A stretch of DNA of 64,000 nucleotides from Flavobacterium tyrosinilyticum (GCF_023656565.1 NZ_JAMOKG010000002.1:874030-938029); one strand, 5' to 3'. Positions 44,397 through 54,312 are shown, numbered from the stretch's first letter. Numbers and translations are program-made. The notes: generated from the sequence alone by a model not told the origin.

Positions 44397-45311
44397 GTGA
44401 AGACAACAAAATATTATATCGCGGCGATTTCAGCCTTTATTATATGGGGACTTTTTAGTTTGGTCTTAAAGCCAATACACGAATATCCGTCATTAGATAT
44501 TTTGTTTTTTCGTGTTTTTAGTTGTGCTGGTTTAATGCTTTTAATTGCTTTTTTGTTTAAAAGAAAACAAATAAGAGAAACCGTTGAGATCTTTAGAGCT
44601 TTACCAAAATCAGAAAAAAGAAAATCGATTCTTCTGAATATTGGCGGAAGCGTATTTTTAATGGCCAATTGGTTTACATTTATTTATGTAGTGAATCATG
44701 TAAGCGTAAAAGCAGCTTCCTTGGCTTATTTGGTTTGTCCCATTTTAACGACTTTATTGGCTTATTTCATACTAAAAGAAAAACTGCTTAAAACACAATG
44801 GCTTTCTGTAGGATTAAGCATTTCTGGATGTATATTGCTTTCTTACAGTGACATAATGGATATGCTGTTCAGTATTATTATTGGTTTAACCTATGCGGCT
44901 TATTTAGTAAGTCAGCGTGCCAATAAAGGGTTTGATAAGTTTATTGTTTTAACTTTTCATATAACTTTATCAGCATTATGTTTATTGCCATTTTATCCAA
45001 GTTACGGAGGACCAGTTCCAACAGAGTTTAAATTCTATTTCTTTATAGAGACAATTGCAATTTTGTTTACAATTATTCCGCTTTTCCTGAATTTGTATGC
45101 GCTTTCTGGAATCAATTCTTCAACAGTTGGAATGTTATTAAACATCAATCCGATGATTGCATTTGGTTTGGCGGCCTTCTTTTTCAGAGAAAACATTACA
45201 CCTTTGCAAATTACAGCGTACGGTATAATTTTTACTGCAGTGTTGGTTTTTAATTCACATCATATTTTTGCAATAAAGCAGAAATTTACCTCAATATCCA
45301 AAGATTCTTAA
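44397..45311 (+). CDS. EamA/RarD-like drug/metabolite transporter
   Basis: 304 residues with ten predicted membrane spans in two five-span EamA repeats; N-terminal AISAFIIWGLFSLVLKP and PLIAFGLAAFFFRENITPLQ near the end fit DMT superfamily exporters of the RarD type. The start is GTG at 44397, with an A-rich leader; no in-frame ATG nearby fits. Divergent from the MocR gene, and probably its target. The substrate may be an amino acid or vitamin B6-related compound (inference from MocR). Confidence 0.85.
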   Translation: MKTTKYYIAAISAFIIWGLFSLVLKPIHEYPSLDILFFRVFSCAGLMLLIAFLFKRKQIRETVEIFRALPKSEKRKSILLNIGGSVFLMANWFTFIYVVNHVSVKAASLAYLVCPILTTLLAYFILKEKLLKTQWLSVGLSISGCILLSYSDIMDMLFSIIIGLTYAAYLVSQRANKGFDKFIVLTFHITLSALCLLPFYPSYGGPVPTEFKFYFFIETIAILFTIIPLFLNLYALSGINSSTVGMLLNINPMIAFGLAAFFFRENITPLQITAYGIIFTAVLVFNSHHIFAIKQKFTSISKDS

Positions 45312-45376
45312 TTCATAGTTTTCATATTTTTTATTGGTTTAAAATCGAAAATTACCAGAATCTTAACAGGATGTTT

Positions 45377-45411
45377 AAACAGGAATGACTATTTTTCATT
45401 CCTGTTTTTTT
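45377..45411 (+). terminator. Terminator after the EamA gene
   Basis: AAACAGGAATGA / TCATTCCTGTTTTTTTA. Confidence 0.85.
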
Positions 45412-45434
45412 ATGTGATAAACAGAAAAAAAATA

Positions 45435-45613
45435 TTTAGCCACAGATTTCACAGATTAAAAGGATTACAGTCTTTGTGCAAAAAAGGGTTGCCACGAATT
45501 CCACTAATTTTCACGAATTAATTATTTTTAGAATAGGGAATAAAAATTGGTGAAAATTAGTGGAATTCGTGGCGAAGAAAGAATCATTTTAATCTGTGAA
45601 ATCTGTGGCTAAA
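45435..45613. repeat. Nested palindromes: family H outside, family G inside
   Basis: Outer arms 45435-45461 and 45587-45613 are exact complements over 27 bp (words AGCCACAGATTTCACAG). Inside, 45491-45514 and 45550-45573 are exact complements over 24 bp (words GCCACGAATTCCACTAA). Confidence 0.85.
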
Positions 45614-45645
45614 AAAAAACTATTTCTAAACCGAATACTATTGAT

Positions 45646-47904
45646 ATGAAAAATACCAAACTTCAAGCCTTTACTCCGTTATTTTATTTAGTGTGGTCAG
45701 ATGATTTATTGACTCAGAAAGAATTTGCAACTTTAAAAGAGTTTATAAATTCCTTAAATGTTTTATCTGATGAAGAAAAAGAATATCTGCTTTCTAAACT
45801 AGATATTTCGAATCCACCTTCGCGAAATGAACTCACACAATGGAAATTGGATATTGAAACAAGTATTCACGACAAATCTTCGATCAAGTCGATTTTTGAT
45901 ATTGCGAAAGCACTTTCAGGAAACGATTTGGATTTAACCCCAATCGAATCAGATTTCAAAAAACTAGAAAATGATTTAGGAATTTTAGGAGAAGAAGCGC
46001 TTCAAAACTTCAAAACCAAAGCAGGTTCTTTTACTGCCAATTCTCATACCGACGCAAGTTTTGATATTCAGAAAATCACTCAAATTTTAGATGGAAAAGA
46101 AGCAGACATAATCAAAAGAGTAAAATCGGTCATTTCAAGACCCGAATTTGCTTATGAAACTTCGACCGATATTAACGTTTTTAGGCAAATCGTTTACAAA
46201 TGGTGTAAAATTCTGGCCGATGAAAATCTCGGAAATATGGCGTACCCAAAACAATATGGAGGAGGAGAAAATATAGCCGATTATTTTGCTATTATGGAAA
46301 CGTTGAGTTATCATGATTTGAGCTTGGTAATCAAATTTGGTGTTCAGTTTGGACTTTGGGGAATGAGCGTTCAGTCGTTAGGGACAGAAAAACATTATGC
46401 TAAATATTTAAAAGATATTGGTTCGCTGAAACTTCCAGGTTGTTTTGCCATGACAGAAACACATCACGGATCGAACGTAAAAGGTTTGGAAACTACAGCA
46501 ACTTACAATCATAACGATCAGACTTTTACCATTCATACACCAAATAAAAACGCTCAAAAAGAATATATTGGAAACGCAGCTGTTCATGGACAAATGGCAA
46601 CTGTTTTTGCGAAATTAATTATTGAGGATCATGATTATGGTGTAAATGCTTTTGTGGTGCCGTTGCGCGATCCAAATGGAAATGTGGTAAATGGAGTAAC
46701 AATTGGCGATTGCGGTCATAAAATGGGATTAAACGGCGTTGATAACGGAACCATCAGTTTTGATAACGTTGTGATTCCGAAAGACAATATGCTAGATCGT
46801 TTTGCTTCTGTAAATGATAAAGGCGAATTCGAAAGTCCGATTCCGAGTGATAACAGACGATTTTTCACCATGTTAGGCACTTTGGTTGGAGGAAGAATTG
46901 GGATTCCGCGTTCCGCTTTAGCCGCAGCAAAATCTGGGTTAACAATTGCCATTCGCTACAGCGATCAAAGAAGACAATTTGGACCAGAAGGAGGTTCTGA
47001 GGTGCCAATTTTAAACTACAGAATGCACCAGCGCAGATTATTGCCACATTTGGCTAAAACGTATGCAGTTCATTTTGCATTGCAATATTTAACCAACAGA
47101 TTTTTAAACAAAACTGAAGCCGAAATGCAAGAAATTGAAGCTTTAGCAGCGGGAATGAAATCGTATTCTACTTGGAGCACGAGAGATATTTTGCAAGAAT
47201 GCAGAGAAGCTTGCGGAGGAAAAGGTTATTTGTCTGAAAACAGAATTGATGCGCTTAAAAACGATACCGAAATTTACACGACTTTTGAAGGAGATAATAC
47301 GGTTTTGATGCAATTGGTTGCTAAAAACCGTTTAGCAGAATTCAGAAAATCATTTGGAGAAATGGGTTCGTTGGGAATTATTAATTATGTATATGAAAAC
47401 GCAAAAACGGCTATTTCAGAGAAAAACCCAATAGCTACACGAAGAACAGACGAGGAGCATTTGTTAGATAGTGAATTTCATCTTCAGGCATTCGTTCACC
47501 GAGAGAAAACAATCTTGGCTTCGGCTGCAAGACGTATCAAGAAATTAATCGATGGCGGATTAGAACCTTACGATGCATTTAATGTCGTTCAGCACCAAAT
47601 GATTGATGTGGCTCAGGCCTATTTAGAAAGAATAGTTTTAGAACAATTTCAACTTGCCATAAAAGCAGTTGAAGATGAATCTTCAAAAGCCATTTTGACG
47701 AAATTGAATCAATTGTATGCACTTTCGCAAATCGAAAAAAATAAAGCTTGGTATCTTGAAGATGGTTATATGGAAGCAGTAAAAACCAAAGCAGTACGTA
47801 AAATCGTAAATCAGCTTTGTTGGGATATTCGTCCCGATGCTGTGGCTTTGGTAAACGCTTTTGATATTCCTGAAAGCTGTTTAGCGGCGCCGATTGCGGT
47901 TTAA
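45646..47904 (+). CDS. Acyl-CoA dehydrogenase/oxidase family protein
   Basis: 752 residues. The first ~140 form an extension not seen in ordinary 380-residue acyl-CoA dehydrogenases. The flavoprotein core follows: CFAMTETHHGSNVKGLETTA near 265, GGRIGIPRSALAAAK near 411, and the catalytic-region TYTTFEGDNTVLMQLVAKN near 540, which is acyl-CoA oxidase-like. An ACOX-type C-terminal domain is present to the end. It should oxidise a fatty acyl-CoA at C2-C3 with FAD. No other beta-oxidation genes are adjacent. A palindromic repeat sits 33 bp before the start. Confidence 0.88.
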   Translation: MKNTKLQAFTPLFYLVWSDDLLTQKEFATLKEFINSLNVLSDEEKEYLLSKLDISNPPSRNELTQWKLDIETSIHDKSSIKSIFDIAKALSGNDLDLTPIESDFKKLENDLGILGEEALQNFKTKAGSFTANSHTDASFDIQKITQILDGKEADIIKRVKSVISRPEFAYETSTDINVFRQIVYKWCKILADENLGNMAYPKQYGGGENIADYFAIMETLSYHDLSLVIKFGVQFGLWGMSVQSLGTEKHYAKYLKDIGSLKLPGCFAMTETHHGSNVKGLETTATYNHNDQTFTIHTPNKNAQKEYIGNAAVHGQMATVFAKLIIEDHDYGVNAFVVPLRDPNGNVVNGVTIGDCGHKMGLNGVDNGTISFDNVVIPKDNMLDRFASVNDKGEFESPIPSDNRRFFTMLGTLVGGRIGIPRSALAAAKSGLTIAIRYSDQRRQFGPEGGSEVPILNYRMHQRRLLPHLAKTYAVHFALQYLTNRFLNKTEAEMQEIEALAAGMKSYSTWSTRDILQECREACGGKGYLSENRIDALKNDTEIYTTFEGDNTVLMQLVAKNRLAEFRKSFGEMGSLGIINYVYENAKTAISEKNPIATRRTDEEHLLDSEFHLQAFVHREKTILASAARRIKKLIDGGLEPYDAFNVVQHQMIDVAQAYLERIVLEQFQLAIKAVEDESSKAILTKLNQLYALSQIEKNKAWYLEDGYMEAVKTKAVRKIVNQLCWDIRPDAVALVNAFDIPESCLAAPIAV

Positions 47905-47924
47905 ACTTTATATATTTTTAAAGG

Positions 47925-47962
47925 AGCTTTGTCAAAATTTTAAACTTTGACAAAGCTTTTCT
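47925..47962 (+). terminator. Terminator after the acyl-CoA dehydrogenase gene
   Basis: AGCTTTGTCAAA / TTTGACAAAGCT, then TTTTCTTTT. Confidence 0.8.
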
Positions 47963-48090
47963 TTTATAAATTTATTTATATGAATATTGTTCTGATTATT
48001 GAATTTTTTATACCATAAAAGGGTGTAGTTCTATTTTTGGTTAATTATAACCACTGCTAAAATAATTCATTTTTTATATTTTCGCTTTGC

Positions 48091-48098
48091 TATATTTG
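48091..48098 (+). promoter_or_regulatory. -7 element for the DUF6377 gene
   Basis: TATATTTG, 25 nt before the TTG start at 48123. Confidence 0.5.
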
Positions 48099-48122
48099 TA
48101 ATTCCTTTATATTAAAATCGCT

Positions 48123-49766
48123 TTGAAAAAATATTACTTATTTCTATTTCTTATCCTAAACTTTCCTCTTTTTGCATCGGAAAGTACAGATAATATTTTA
48201 AAAGAATTAAACGAAGCGATTAAAAATAAACAGCATTACGTAAAGATTAAAGAAGAACGTATTGCGAACTTCAAGAAAATAAAATCTGATAATCTTACGA
48301 AAGAGCAGGAGTACAATTATAATAAAACATTGTATTTTGAATATCAGAAATTAAATTCAGATTCTGCTATTCAATATGTAAAAAAGAACCTTAAGATTGC
48401 CGAAGAGCTTCATGACAAAGAGCTATTTAATTTAGCGCAATTGCAATTGGTAACGCTCTATTCTTCGTCAGGAAAATATCGTGAATCTGAAGCTCTTTTA
48501 AAAAGCATTGATAAAAAAAGTATAGCCACTTCATTACTTCCCAACTATTATATTTCGTATCGCGAGTTTTTTGAACACTATGCAGCTAACAGTTATAGCC
48601 CTGAATATAGAAAACAGATTGGAAAATATCGAGATTCATTATTAAGTATTTTAAATCCGAATACATTGGATTATAAAATTAATAGAATTCAGCAAGATAT
48701 TTTTAGTGATAAGAAATACAACGATCCAAAGAAACAATTATTAGTTTTATTAAATAAAACCAATGAGGAAAGTCCGCAATATGCGATGATTACTTATTTG
48801 CTTGGAAAAATTGCCGAAGCTACACATGATTTAGAATCGAGAAAAAAGTATTATGCTCTTTCTGCTACTTCAGATCTTAAAAATGCCAATAAAGACAATG
48901 CTTCATTGCAAGAATTGGCATTGGTTTTTTATGAAATTGGCGATGTTGATATGGCTTATAAACTCACACAATCTGCTATTGAAGATGCATTGTACTGCAA
49001 TGTCCAGTTTAGAACTTTATTGATGTCAGAAGTGTATTCTATTATCAATACTGTTTATCAGGAGCGGGAAGCGGAGAGAAAAAGTGAATTACAGATTTAT
49101 TTACTTTGCATCAGTTTGCTTTCTCTGTTTTTGCTAGTGGCCATTATCTATGTTTATAAGCAGATGAAAAAAGTTTCGAGAATTAGGAGCGAATTGTATG
49201 ACACGAGCCAGAAATTGGCAGAATTAAACAAAGATATTACCGAAACCAATAGTCAGCTTCAGGAAAGCAACCTGCAATTGTCTGAATCTAATTTGGTTAA
49301 AGAAGAATATATTGCGCATTTCTTCAATCTGTGTTCGACTTACATCAATAAATTGGAAAATTATCGCATTATTCTAAACAAAAAAGCAACAGCAAAACAA
49401 TTCGATGAAATTTATAAAATTCTAAAATCAACTACTTTGGTTGATAATGAGTTAGAAGAATTGTACAAGAATTTTGATATTATCTTTCTGAATTTATATC
49501 CCACATTCGTTAAAGATTTTAATGCTTTATTAATTCCGGAAGAACAGATAGTTTTAAAACAAAATGAATTGCTAAATACAGAACTTCGAATTTTTGCTTT
49601 AATCAGACTTGGAATTACTGACAGTGTTAAAATTGCAGCATTTTTACGTTATTCTTTAAGCACAATTTACAACTACCGCACACGAGCTCGAAATAAGGCT
49701 GCCGTTTCGCGAAATGATTTCGAAGAAATGGTCATGAAAATTGGTTCGATGGCTTTGAAAGCGTAA
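48123..49766 (+). CDS. DUF6377 family membrane-bound transcriptional regulator
   Basis: 547 residues from a TTG start that opens directly into a signal peptide (LKKYYLFLFLILNFPLFA). TPR-like helices fill the periplasmic part (about 30-320), one span is at ~327-347 (LLCISLLSLFLLVAIIYVY), then a coiled coil (QKLAELNKDITETNSQLQESNLQLSESN). The C-terminal cytoplasmic part ends in a winged or LuxR-like HTH: ELRIFALIRLGITDSVKIAAFLRYSLSTIYNYRTRARNKA. This arrangement matches DUF6377 proteins, which accompany polysaccharide-utilisation genes in Bacteroidota. It is directly upstream of the GH3 enzyme, probably its target. Confidence 0.85.
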   Translation: MKKYYLFLFLILNFPLFASESTDNILKELNEAIKNKQHYVKIKEERIANFKKIKSDNLTKEQEYNYNKTLYFEYQKLNSDSAIQYVKKNLKIAEELHDKELFNLAQLQLVTLYSSSGKYRESEALLKSIDKKSIATSLLPNYYISYREFFEHYAANSYSPEYRKQIGKYRDSLLSILNPNTLDYKINRIQQDIFSDKKYNDPKKQLLVLLNKTNEESPQYAMITYLLGKIAEATHDLESRKKYYALSATSDLKNANKDNASLQELALVFYEIGDVDMAYKLTQSAIEDALYCNVQFRTLLMSEVYSIINTVYQEREAERKSELQIYLLCISLLSLFLLVAIIYVYKQMKKVSRIRSELYDTSQKLAELNKDITETNSQLQESNLQLSESNLVKEEYIAHFFNLCSTYINKLENYRIILNKKATAKQFDEIYKILKSTTLVDNELEELYKNFDIIFLNLYPTFVKDFNALLIPEEQIVLKQNELLNTELRIFALIRLGITDSVKIAAFLRYSLSTIYNYRTRARNKAAVSRNDFEEMVMKIGSMALKA

Positions 49767-49778
49767 ATATTTATTTTA

Positions 49779-49863
49779 AAACCACTACTTTTTTTACTAT
49801 AGTTTTTCTTTTAAATATTTGTAAATCAGTTTTTTAATTTTTTAAACCACTACTTTTTTCTAT
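49779..49863. promoter_or_regulatory. Direct repeat AAACCACTACTTTTTT before the GH3 gene
   Basis: Two copies, at 49779 and 49844, 65 bp apart (about six helical turns), each followed by a CTAT word. Possible binding sites for the DUF6377 regulator. Confidence 0.45.
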
Positions 49864-49970
49864 CTAAAAATGTAACTTGTACGATAACGTTTTAGTTTTA
49901 CAATATGATAGAGAAAGTTTTTATAATAGACTTTATAATATTATCTAACTAATGCTTAATTATTACTGTT

Positions 49971-52187
49971 ATGTTAAAAAACGTTAAAACAATTGTTGTT
50001 TTACTTTTACTGAGTTCTGCGGGAATGAATGCTCAGAGCAAAGTTCCAGTTTATCTAGACGATAAAAAACCGATTGAAGAGCGTGTAGAAGATGCGCTTA
50101 AACGAATGACTACCGAAGAGAAAATTGCCATGATTCATGCGCAATCTAAATTTAGTTCTCCAGGTGTAAAACGTCTTGGAATTCCAGAAAACTGGATGAC
50201 CGATGGCCCACACGGAATTCGTACTGAGGTAAAATGGGACGAATGGGATCAGGCAGGATGGACAAACGACTCTTGTATTGCTTTTCCTGCACTTACGGCA
50301 CTTTCGTCAACTTGGAACAAAGAATTGGCTTCTTTATATGGTAAATCTATTGGAGAAGAGGCACGTTACCGTAACAAAAACGTATTATTAGGGCCAGGTG
50401 TAAACATTTACAGAAGCCCGTTAAACGGACGTAACTTCGAATATATGGGAGAAGATCCGTTTTTAGCTTCAAAAATGGTTGTTCCTTATATTAAAGGAGT
50501 TCAGTCCAATGGAGTTGCTGCCTGCGTAAAGCATTTCGCTTTAAACAATCAAGAAACCAATCGTAACTCGGTTGATGTAATTGTTGATGATCGTGCATTG
50601 TACGAAATTTATCTTCCTGCTTTTAAAGCTGCAGTTCAAGAAGGAGATGTTTGGTCGATTATGGGAGCTTACAATAAATACAAAGGTCAGCAATGCTGCC
50701 ATAACGAATATTTGTTAAACGATATTCTTCGCGGAGAATGGGGCTTCAAAGGTGTTGTGGTTTCAGATTGGGGTGGTGTTAATGATACTAAACAAGCAAT
50801 ACACAATGGTTTGGATATGGAATTTGGTTCATGGACAAACGGACTTTCTTGGGGAACAAGTAATGCTTATGACAATTATTACTTAGCAAAACCATATTCC
50901 GAAATGATCAGAAAAGGAGAAATTGGAACAAAAGAATTAGACGAAAAAGTACGTCGTATTCTACGTTTGTCTTTCTTGACGACAATGGATAGAAATCGTC
51001 CTTTTGGATCTTTTGGAACAGAAGAACACGCTATTGCTGGGCGTAAAATTGCTGAAGAAGGAATTGTTTTATTGCAAAACAACAACAACATTCTACCAAT
51101 CAATCTTTCTAAAACCAAAAAGATTGCTGTAATTGGAGAAAATGCTATCAAAATGATGACTGTGGGTGGAGGAAGTTCTTCACTTAAAGCTAGATATGAA
51201 ATAACTCCGCTAGAAGGTTTAAAGAAAAGAATCGGAAATCAAGCTGAAATTGTTTATGCAAGAGGTTATGTTGGAGATCCTACAAGCAACTACAATGGCG
51301 TTGTAGCTAAAGTAAGTTTAGAAGAAAAACGCCCGCAGGCTGAATTAACGGCAGAAGCTTTAAAAGTTGCTAAAGATGCAGATATTGTTCTTTTTATTGG
51401 AGGATTAAATAAAAGTCCAAATCAAGATGATGAAGGACATGATCGTAAAGAATTGAATTTATCTTATGGTCAGGATAAATTAATTAGCGAATTAGCGAAA
51501 GTAAACAAAAACATTGTTTTCGTAAATATTTCTGGAAATGCAGTGGCAATGCCTTGGATTAAAGAAGTTCCAGGAATTGTTCAAGGATGGTTTTTAGGAA
51601 CTGAGGCAGGAAATGCTTTAGCAAATGTTTTGGTGGGAGATGTGAATCCGTCAGGAAAATTATCTTTTACTTTCCCAGTAAAATTAGCGGATAACGGAGC
51701 TCACGCTTTAGGCGAATTCCCAGGAGGCGATTCAGTAAAATACAATGAAGGAATTTTTGTAGGTTACCGTTGGGCAGATAAAAACAAAATCAAACCATTG
51801 TTCTCTTTCGGACACGGTTTAAGCTACACGACTTTTGCTTACGGAAAAGTAACAGCAGACAAAAAACAAATGAACGCTGGAGATAAAATCACATTTTCTG
51901 TTAATGTAAAAAACACAGGAAGCAGAGAAGGTTCTGAAGTAGTGCAATTGTACATCACAGATGTGAAATCTTCATTGCCACGTCCGGTAAAAGAATTAAA
52001 AGGTTTTGAGAAAGTAGCCCTTAAAGCTGGAGAAGAAAAAACAGTAACGTTTACAATTGACAAAACGGCTTTAAGTTTCTTTGACGATAAAAAACATGAC
52101 TGGGTTGCAGAACCTGGTGATTTCGAAGCGATAATTGGCGCTTCGTCTACAGATATAAAATCTAAAGTGAATTTCTCACTTAAATAA
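49971..52187 (+). CDS. Beta-glucosidase, glycoside hydrolase family 3
   Basis: 738 residues. Signal peptide MLKNVKTIVVLLLLSSAGMNAQ. GH3 N-terminal domain with the nucleophile Asp266 in VVVSDWGGVND and LLGPGVNIYRSPLNGRNFEYMGEDP near 145; GH3 C-terminal domain from ~385; fibronectin III-like domain from ~640 (VNVKNTGSREGSEVVQLYI). No lipobox and no T9SS tail, so periplasmic localisation is likely. It removes terminal beta-linked glucose or related sugars. Upstream is its probable regulator and downstream a DUF1349 protein, on the same strand. Confidence 0.92.
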   Translation: MLKNVKTIVVLLLLSSAGMNAQSKVPVYLDDKKPIEERVEDALKRMTTEEKIAMIHAQSKFSSPGVKRLGIPENWMTDGPHGIRTEVKWDEWDQAGWTNDSCIAFPALTALSSTWNKELASLYGKSIGEEARYRNKNVLLGPGVNIYRSPLNGRNFEYMGEDPFLASKMVVPYIKGVQSNGVAACVKHFALNNQETNRNSVDVIVDDRALYEIYLPAFKAAVQEGDVWSIMGAYNKYKGQQCCHNEYLLNDILRGEWGFKGVVVSDWGGVNDTKQAIHNGLDMEFGSWTNGLSWGTSNAYDNYYLAKPYSEMIRKGEIGTKELDEKVRRILRLSFLTTMDRNRPFGSFGTEEHAIAGRKIAEEGIVLLQNNNNILPINLSKTKKIAVIGENAIKMMTVGGGSSSLKARYEITPLEGLKKRIGNQAEIVYARGYVGDPTSNYNGVVAKVSLEEKRPQAELTAEALKVAKDADIVLFIGGLNKSPNQDDEGHDRKELNLSYGQDKLISELAKVNKNIVFVNISGNAVAMPWIKEVPGIVQGWFLGTEAGNALANVLVGDVNPSGKLSFTFPVKLADNGAHALGEFPGGDSVKYNEGIFVGYRWADKNKIKPLFSFGHGLSYTTFAYGKVTADKKQMNAGDKITFSVNVKNTGSREGSEVVQLYITDVKSSLPRPVKELKGFEKVALKAGEEKTVTFTIDKTALSFFDDKKHDWVAEPGDFEAIIGASSTDIKSKVNFSLK

Positions 52188-52217
52188 GTTTTTTATTTCT
52201 AAAATTGGTTGGTTTGT

Positions 52218-52250
52218 AAAGCTGCAAGTGTAAAAATTTGCAGCTTTGCT
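52218..52250 (+). terminator. Probable terminator after the GH3 gene
   Basis: AAAGCTGCAA / TTGCAGCTTT, but the following T run is short (GCTTTTGG), so termination may be partial. Confidence 0.5.
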
Positions 52251-52266
52251 TTTGGTTAAAAAATTC

Positions 52267-52373
52267 ACCATTAAGACATTAAGAAAAATAAAGAGAAGCT
52301 TTATTTTTTTAATATTTAAGCATTAAGATTAGATTCATTAAGTCAAACTTAATTTTCTTAATATCTTAATGGT
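52267..52373. repeat. Inverted repeat (family M) before the DUF1349 gene
   Basis: Arms 52267-52287 and 52353-52373 match with one difference (words ACCATTAAGA and TCTTAATGGT). The right arm contains a false in-frame ATG at 52369. Confidence 0.75.
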
Positions 52374-52389
52374 AAAAAAAAGAAACAAT

Positions 52390-53037
52390 ATGAAAAAAAT
52401 TACGATTGCAATATTGACTTTATTTTTTGCGAAAAATATTTCAGCACAGACACTGAATAAAATGCAATGGTTTAATGAACCTGAAAAATGGGAAATTAAA
52501 AACAATGCTCTAATTATGAATGTAACAGCAAACAGCGATTATTGGAGAATTTCACACTACGGATTTACAGTTGATGATGCACCTTTTTACTATGCTAATT
52601 ATGGGGGCGAATTTGAAGCAAAAGTAAAATTGACTGGAAACTACATTGCGCGTTTTGACCAAATGGGGTTAATGATTCGCATTGACGAAAAAAATTATAT
52701 TAAAACAGGAGTAGAGTTTGTTGATGGAAAATTTAATATAAGCACCGTTGTAACACACGAGAAAAGTGATTGGAGCGTAACAACTTTAGAAAAAGTGCCT
52801 CCTTTTATTTGGATTAAAGCTGTTCGACGATTAGATGCTGTCGAAATATTCTATTCTTTTGATGATAAAAATTATATCATGACTAGAAACGCGCCTTTGC
52901 AAGACAACACGCCAGTCATGGTTGGTTTAATGGCCGCTTCTCCAGACGGAAAAGGTTTTGAAGCTAAATTCGAAAACTTCACGGTAAAACATTTACCAGA
53001 TCAGAGAAGAGCGGAATGGCTGAAAAACCATCAGTAG
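52390..53037 (+). CDS. DUF1349 domain secreted protein
   Basis: 215 residues from ATG 52390; the upstream ATG at 52369 lies inside a repeat. Signal peptide MKKITIAILTLFFAKNISAQ. The rest is a concanavalin-like beta-sandwich: MQWFNEPEKWEIKNNALIM, ANSDYWRISHYGFTVDDAPFYY, RFDQMGLMIRIDEKNYIKTGVEFVDG, and VGLMAASPDGKGFEAKFENFTVK, as in DUF1349 proteins (yeast YgiP/regulation of phosphate family). Probably binds or hydrolyses a glycan; no catalytic residues assigned. Follows GH3 on the same strand. Confidence 0.8.
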   Translation: MKKITIAILTLFFAKNISAQTLNKMQWFNEPEKWEIKNNALIMNVTANSDYWRISHYGFTVDDAPFYYANYGGEFEAKVKLTGNYIARFDQMGLMIRIDEKNYIKTGVEFVDGKFNISTVVTHEKSDWSVTTLEKVPPFIWIKAVRRLDAVEIFYSFDDKNYIMTRNAPLQDNTPVMVGLMAASPDGKGFEAKFENFTVKHLPDQRRAEWLKNHQ

Positions 53038-53089
53038 ATTAAATTTCAATTTAAAAATTCCAAATTCGAAACTTAATTTTTGAATTTTA

Positions 53090-53119
53090 AGATTGCAGAA
53101 AATCTAAAATCTGCAATCT
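53090..53119. repeat. Perfect 10-bp hairpin within a family L array
   Basis: AGATTGCAGA (53090-53099) is the complement of TCTGCAATCT (53110-53119). Further AATCT(A)AAATCT words follow to 53140. Confidence 0.6.
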
Positions 53120-53169
53120 AAAATCTACAATCTACAATTAAAACTTAACCTAACTTAAACCAAAAACAA

Positions 53170-54312
53170 ATGAGTTCAATTTCATCTGATATTAAACCAA
53201 AAAAACATTATGAAATCCTTGATGGACTGCGTGGAGTTGCGGCTATTTTAGTAGTTGCTTTTCATATTTTTGAAGCTTTCGCAGGCGGAAATCGTTTTGT
53301 ACAAATTATAAATCACGGATATCTTGCAGTTGATTTCTTTTTCCTTTTATCTGGATTTGTTGTCGCATATGCGTATGATGATCGTTGGGGGAAAATGGGA
53401 CAATGGGAATTTTACAAACGCCGATTAATCCGTTTACAGCCAATGGTAATCATGGGGATGATTATTGGGGCCATATTTTACTACTTTCAAGCTTCAGATA
53501 TATTGTTTCCAATGATTGGAGGTATGGAAGTTTGGAAAGTTATTTTGACGATGGTAATAGGGTTTACATTATTACCAATTCCGCCTTCATTAGAAATTAG
53601 AGGCTGGGGAGAAATGCATCCTTTAAATGGTCCGGCTTGGTCGCTTTTTTTCGAATATATTGCAAACATCTTGTACGCCTTAATCTTTCGTAAATTTTCG
53701 AATAAAGTAATGTCAGTTTTTGTATTGATATTTGCCGGACTGTTAATTAATTATACTGTTTTTGGACCAAAAGGAGATGTAATCGGCGGTTGGTCATTGA
53801 ATTGGGAACAAATGAATGTTGGTTTCACAAGATTGCTGTATCCATTTTTTGCTGGAGTTTTATTATGCCGTTTAGGGAAATTAATACATGTAAAAAATGC
53901 TTTTTGGGTTTGCAGTATTTTAATCACAATTGTTTTAGCATTGCCAAGATTTGGAGACGAAAACAGTCTTTGGATCAACGGATTATACGAATCAATCTGT
54001 ATTATTTTTATTTTTCCAATTATTGTGGCAATTGGAGCAGGAGGAGAAATTAAAAATGAGTTTTCACTTAAGATTTGCAAACTTCTCGGAGATATTTCAT
54101 ACCCAATTTATATTACACATTATCCCTTAATTTATTGGTTTACAGCATGGGTTGTAGATAATAAAGTTTCGATGGAAAATGGCTATTTGGAAGGAATCGG
54201 CGTATTAATCGTAAGTATCGTTCTAGCTTTTGTATGTTTAAAATTATACGATGAGCCAGTTAGAAATTGGCTTGTAAATAAGTTTCAAAAGAAAAAGCCA
54301 ATAGCGGCATAA
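53170..54312 (+). CDS. Acyltransferase family 3 (OafA/YrhL-like) membrane protein
   Basis: 380 residues, about ten membrane spans. N-terminal motif YEILDGLRGVAAILVVAFHIFEAFAGG places the catalytic-type His/Asp in the family position, and RFVQIINHGYLAVDFFFLLSGFVVAY with the R-x10-H pattern follows. Such enzymes move acyl groups to sugars or lipids at the cell surface. It lies in the carbohydrate cluster but acts at the inner membrane. Substrate unknown. Confidence 0.85.
   Translation: MSSISSDIKPKKHYEILDGLRGVAAILVVAFHIFEAFAGGNRFVQIINHGYLAVDFFFLLSGFVVAYAYDDRWGKMGQWEFYKRRLIRLQPMVIMGMIIGAIFYYFQASDILFPMIGGMEVWKVILTMVIGFTLLPIPPSLEIRGWGEMHPLNGPAWSLFFEYIANILYALIFRKFSNKVMSVFVLIFAGLLINYTVFGPKGDVIGGWSLNWEQMNVGFTRLLYPFFAGVLLCRLGKLIHVKNAFWVCSILITIVLALPRFGDENSLWINGLYESICIIFIFPIIVAIGAGGEIKNEFSLKICKLLGDISYPIYITHYPLIYWFTAWVVDNKVSMENGYLEGIGVLIVSIVLAFVCLKLYDEPVRNWLVNKFQKKKPIAA

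Larger units (their letters stand above)
45312..45645. other. Gene-free stretch of 334 bp: terminator and nested palindrome
   Basis: Holds the EamA terminator (45377-45411) and the double palindrome at 45435-45613; nothing else seen. Confidence 0.7.
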
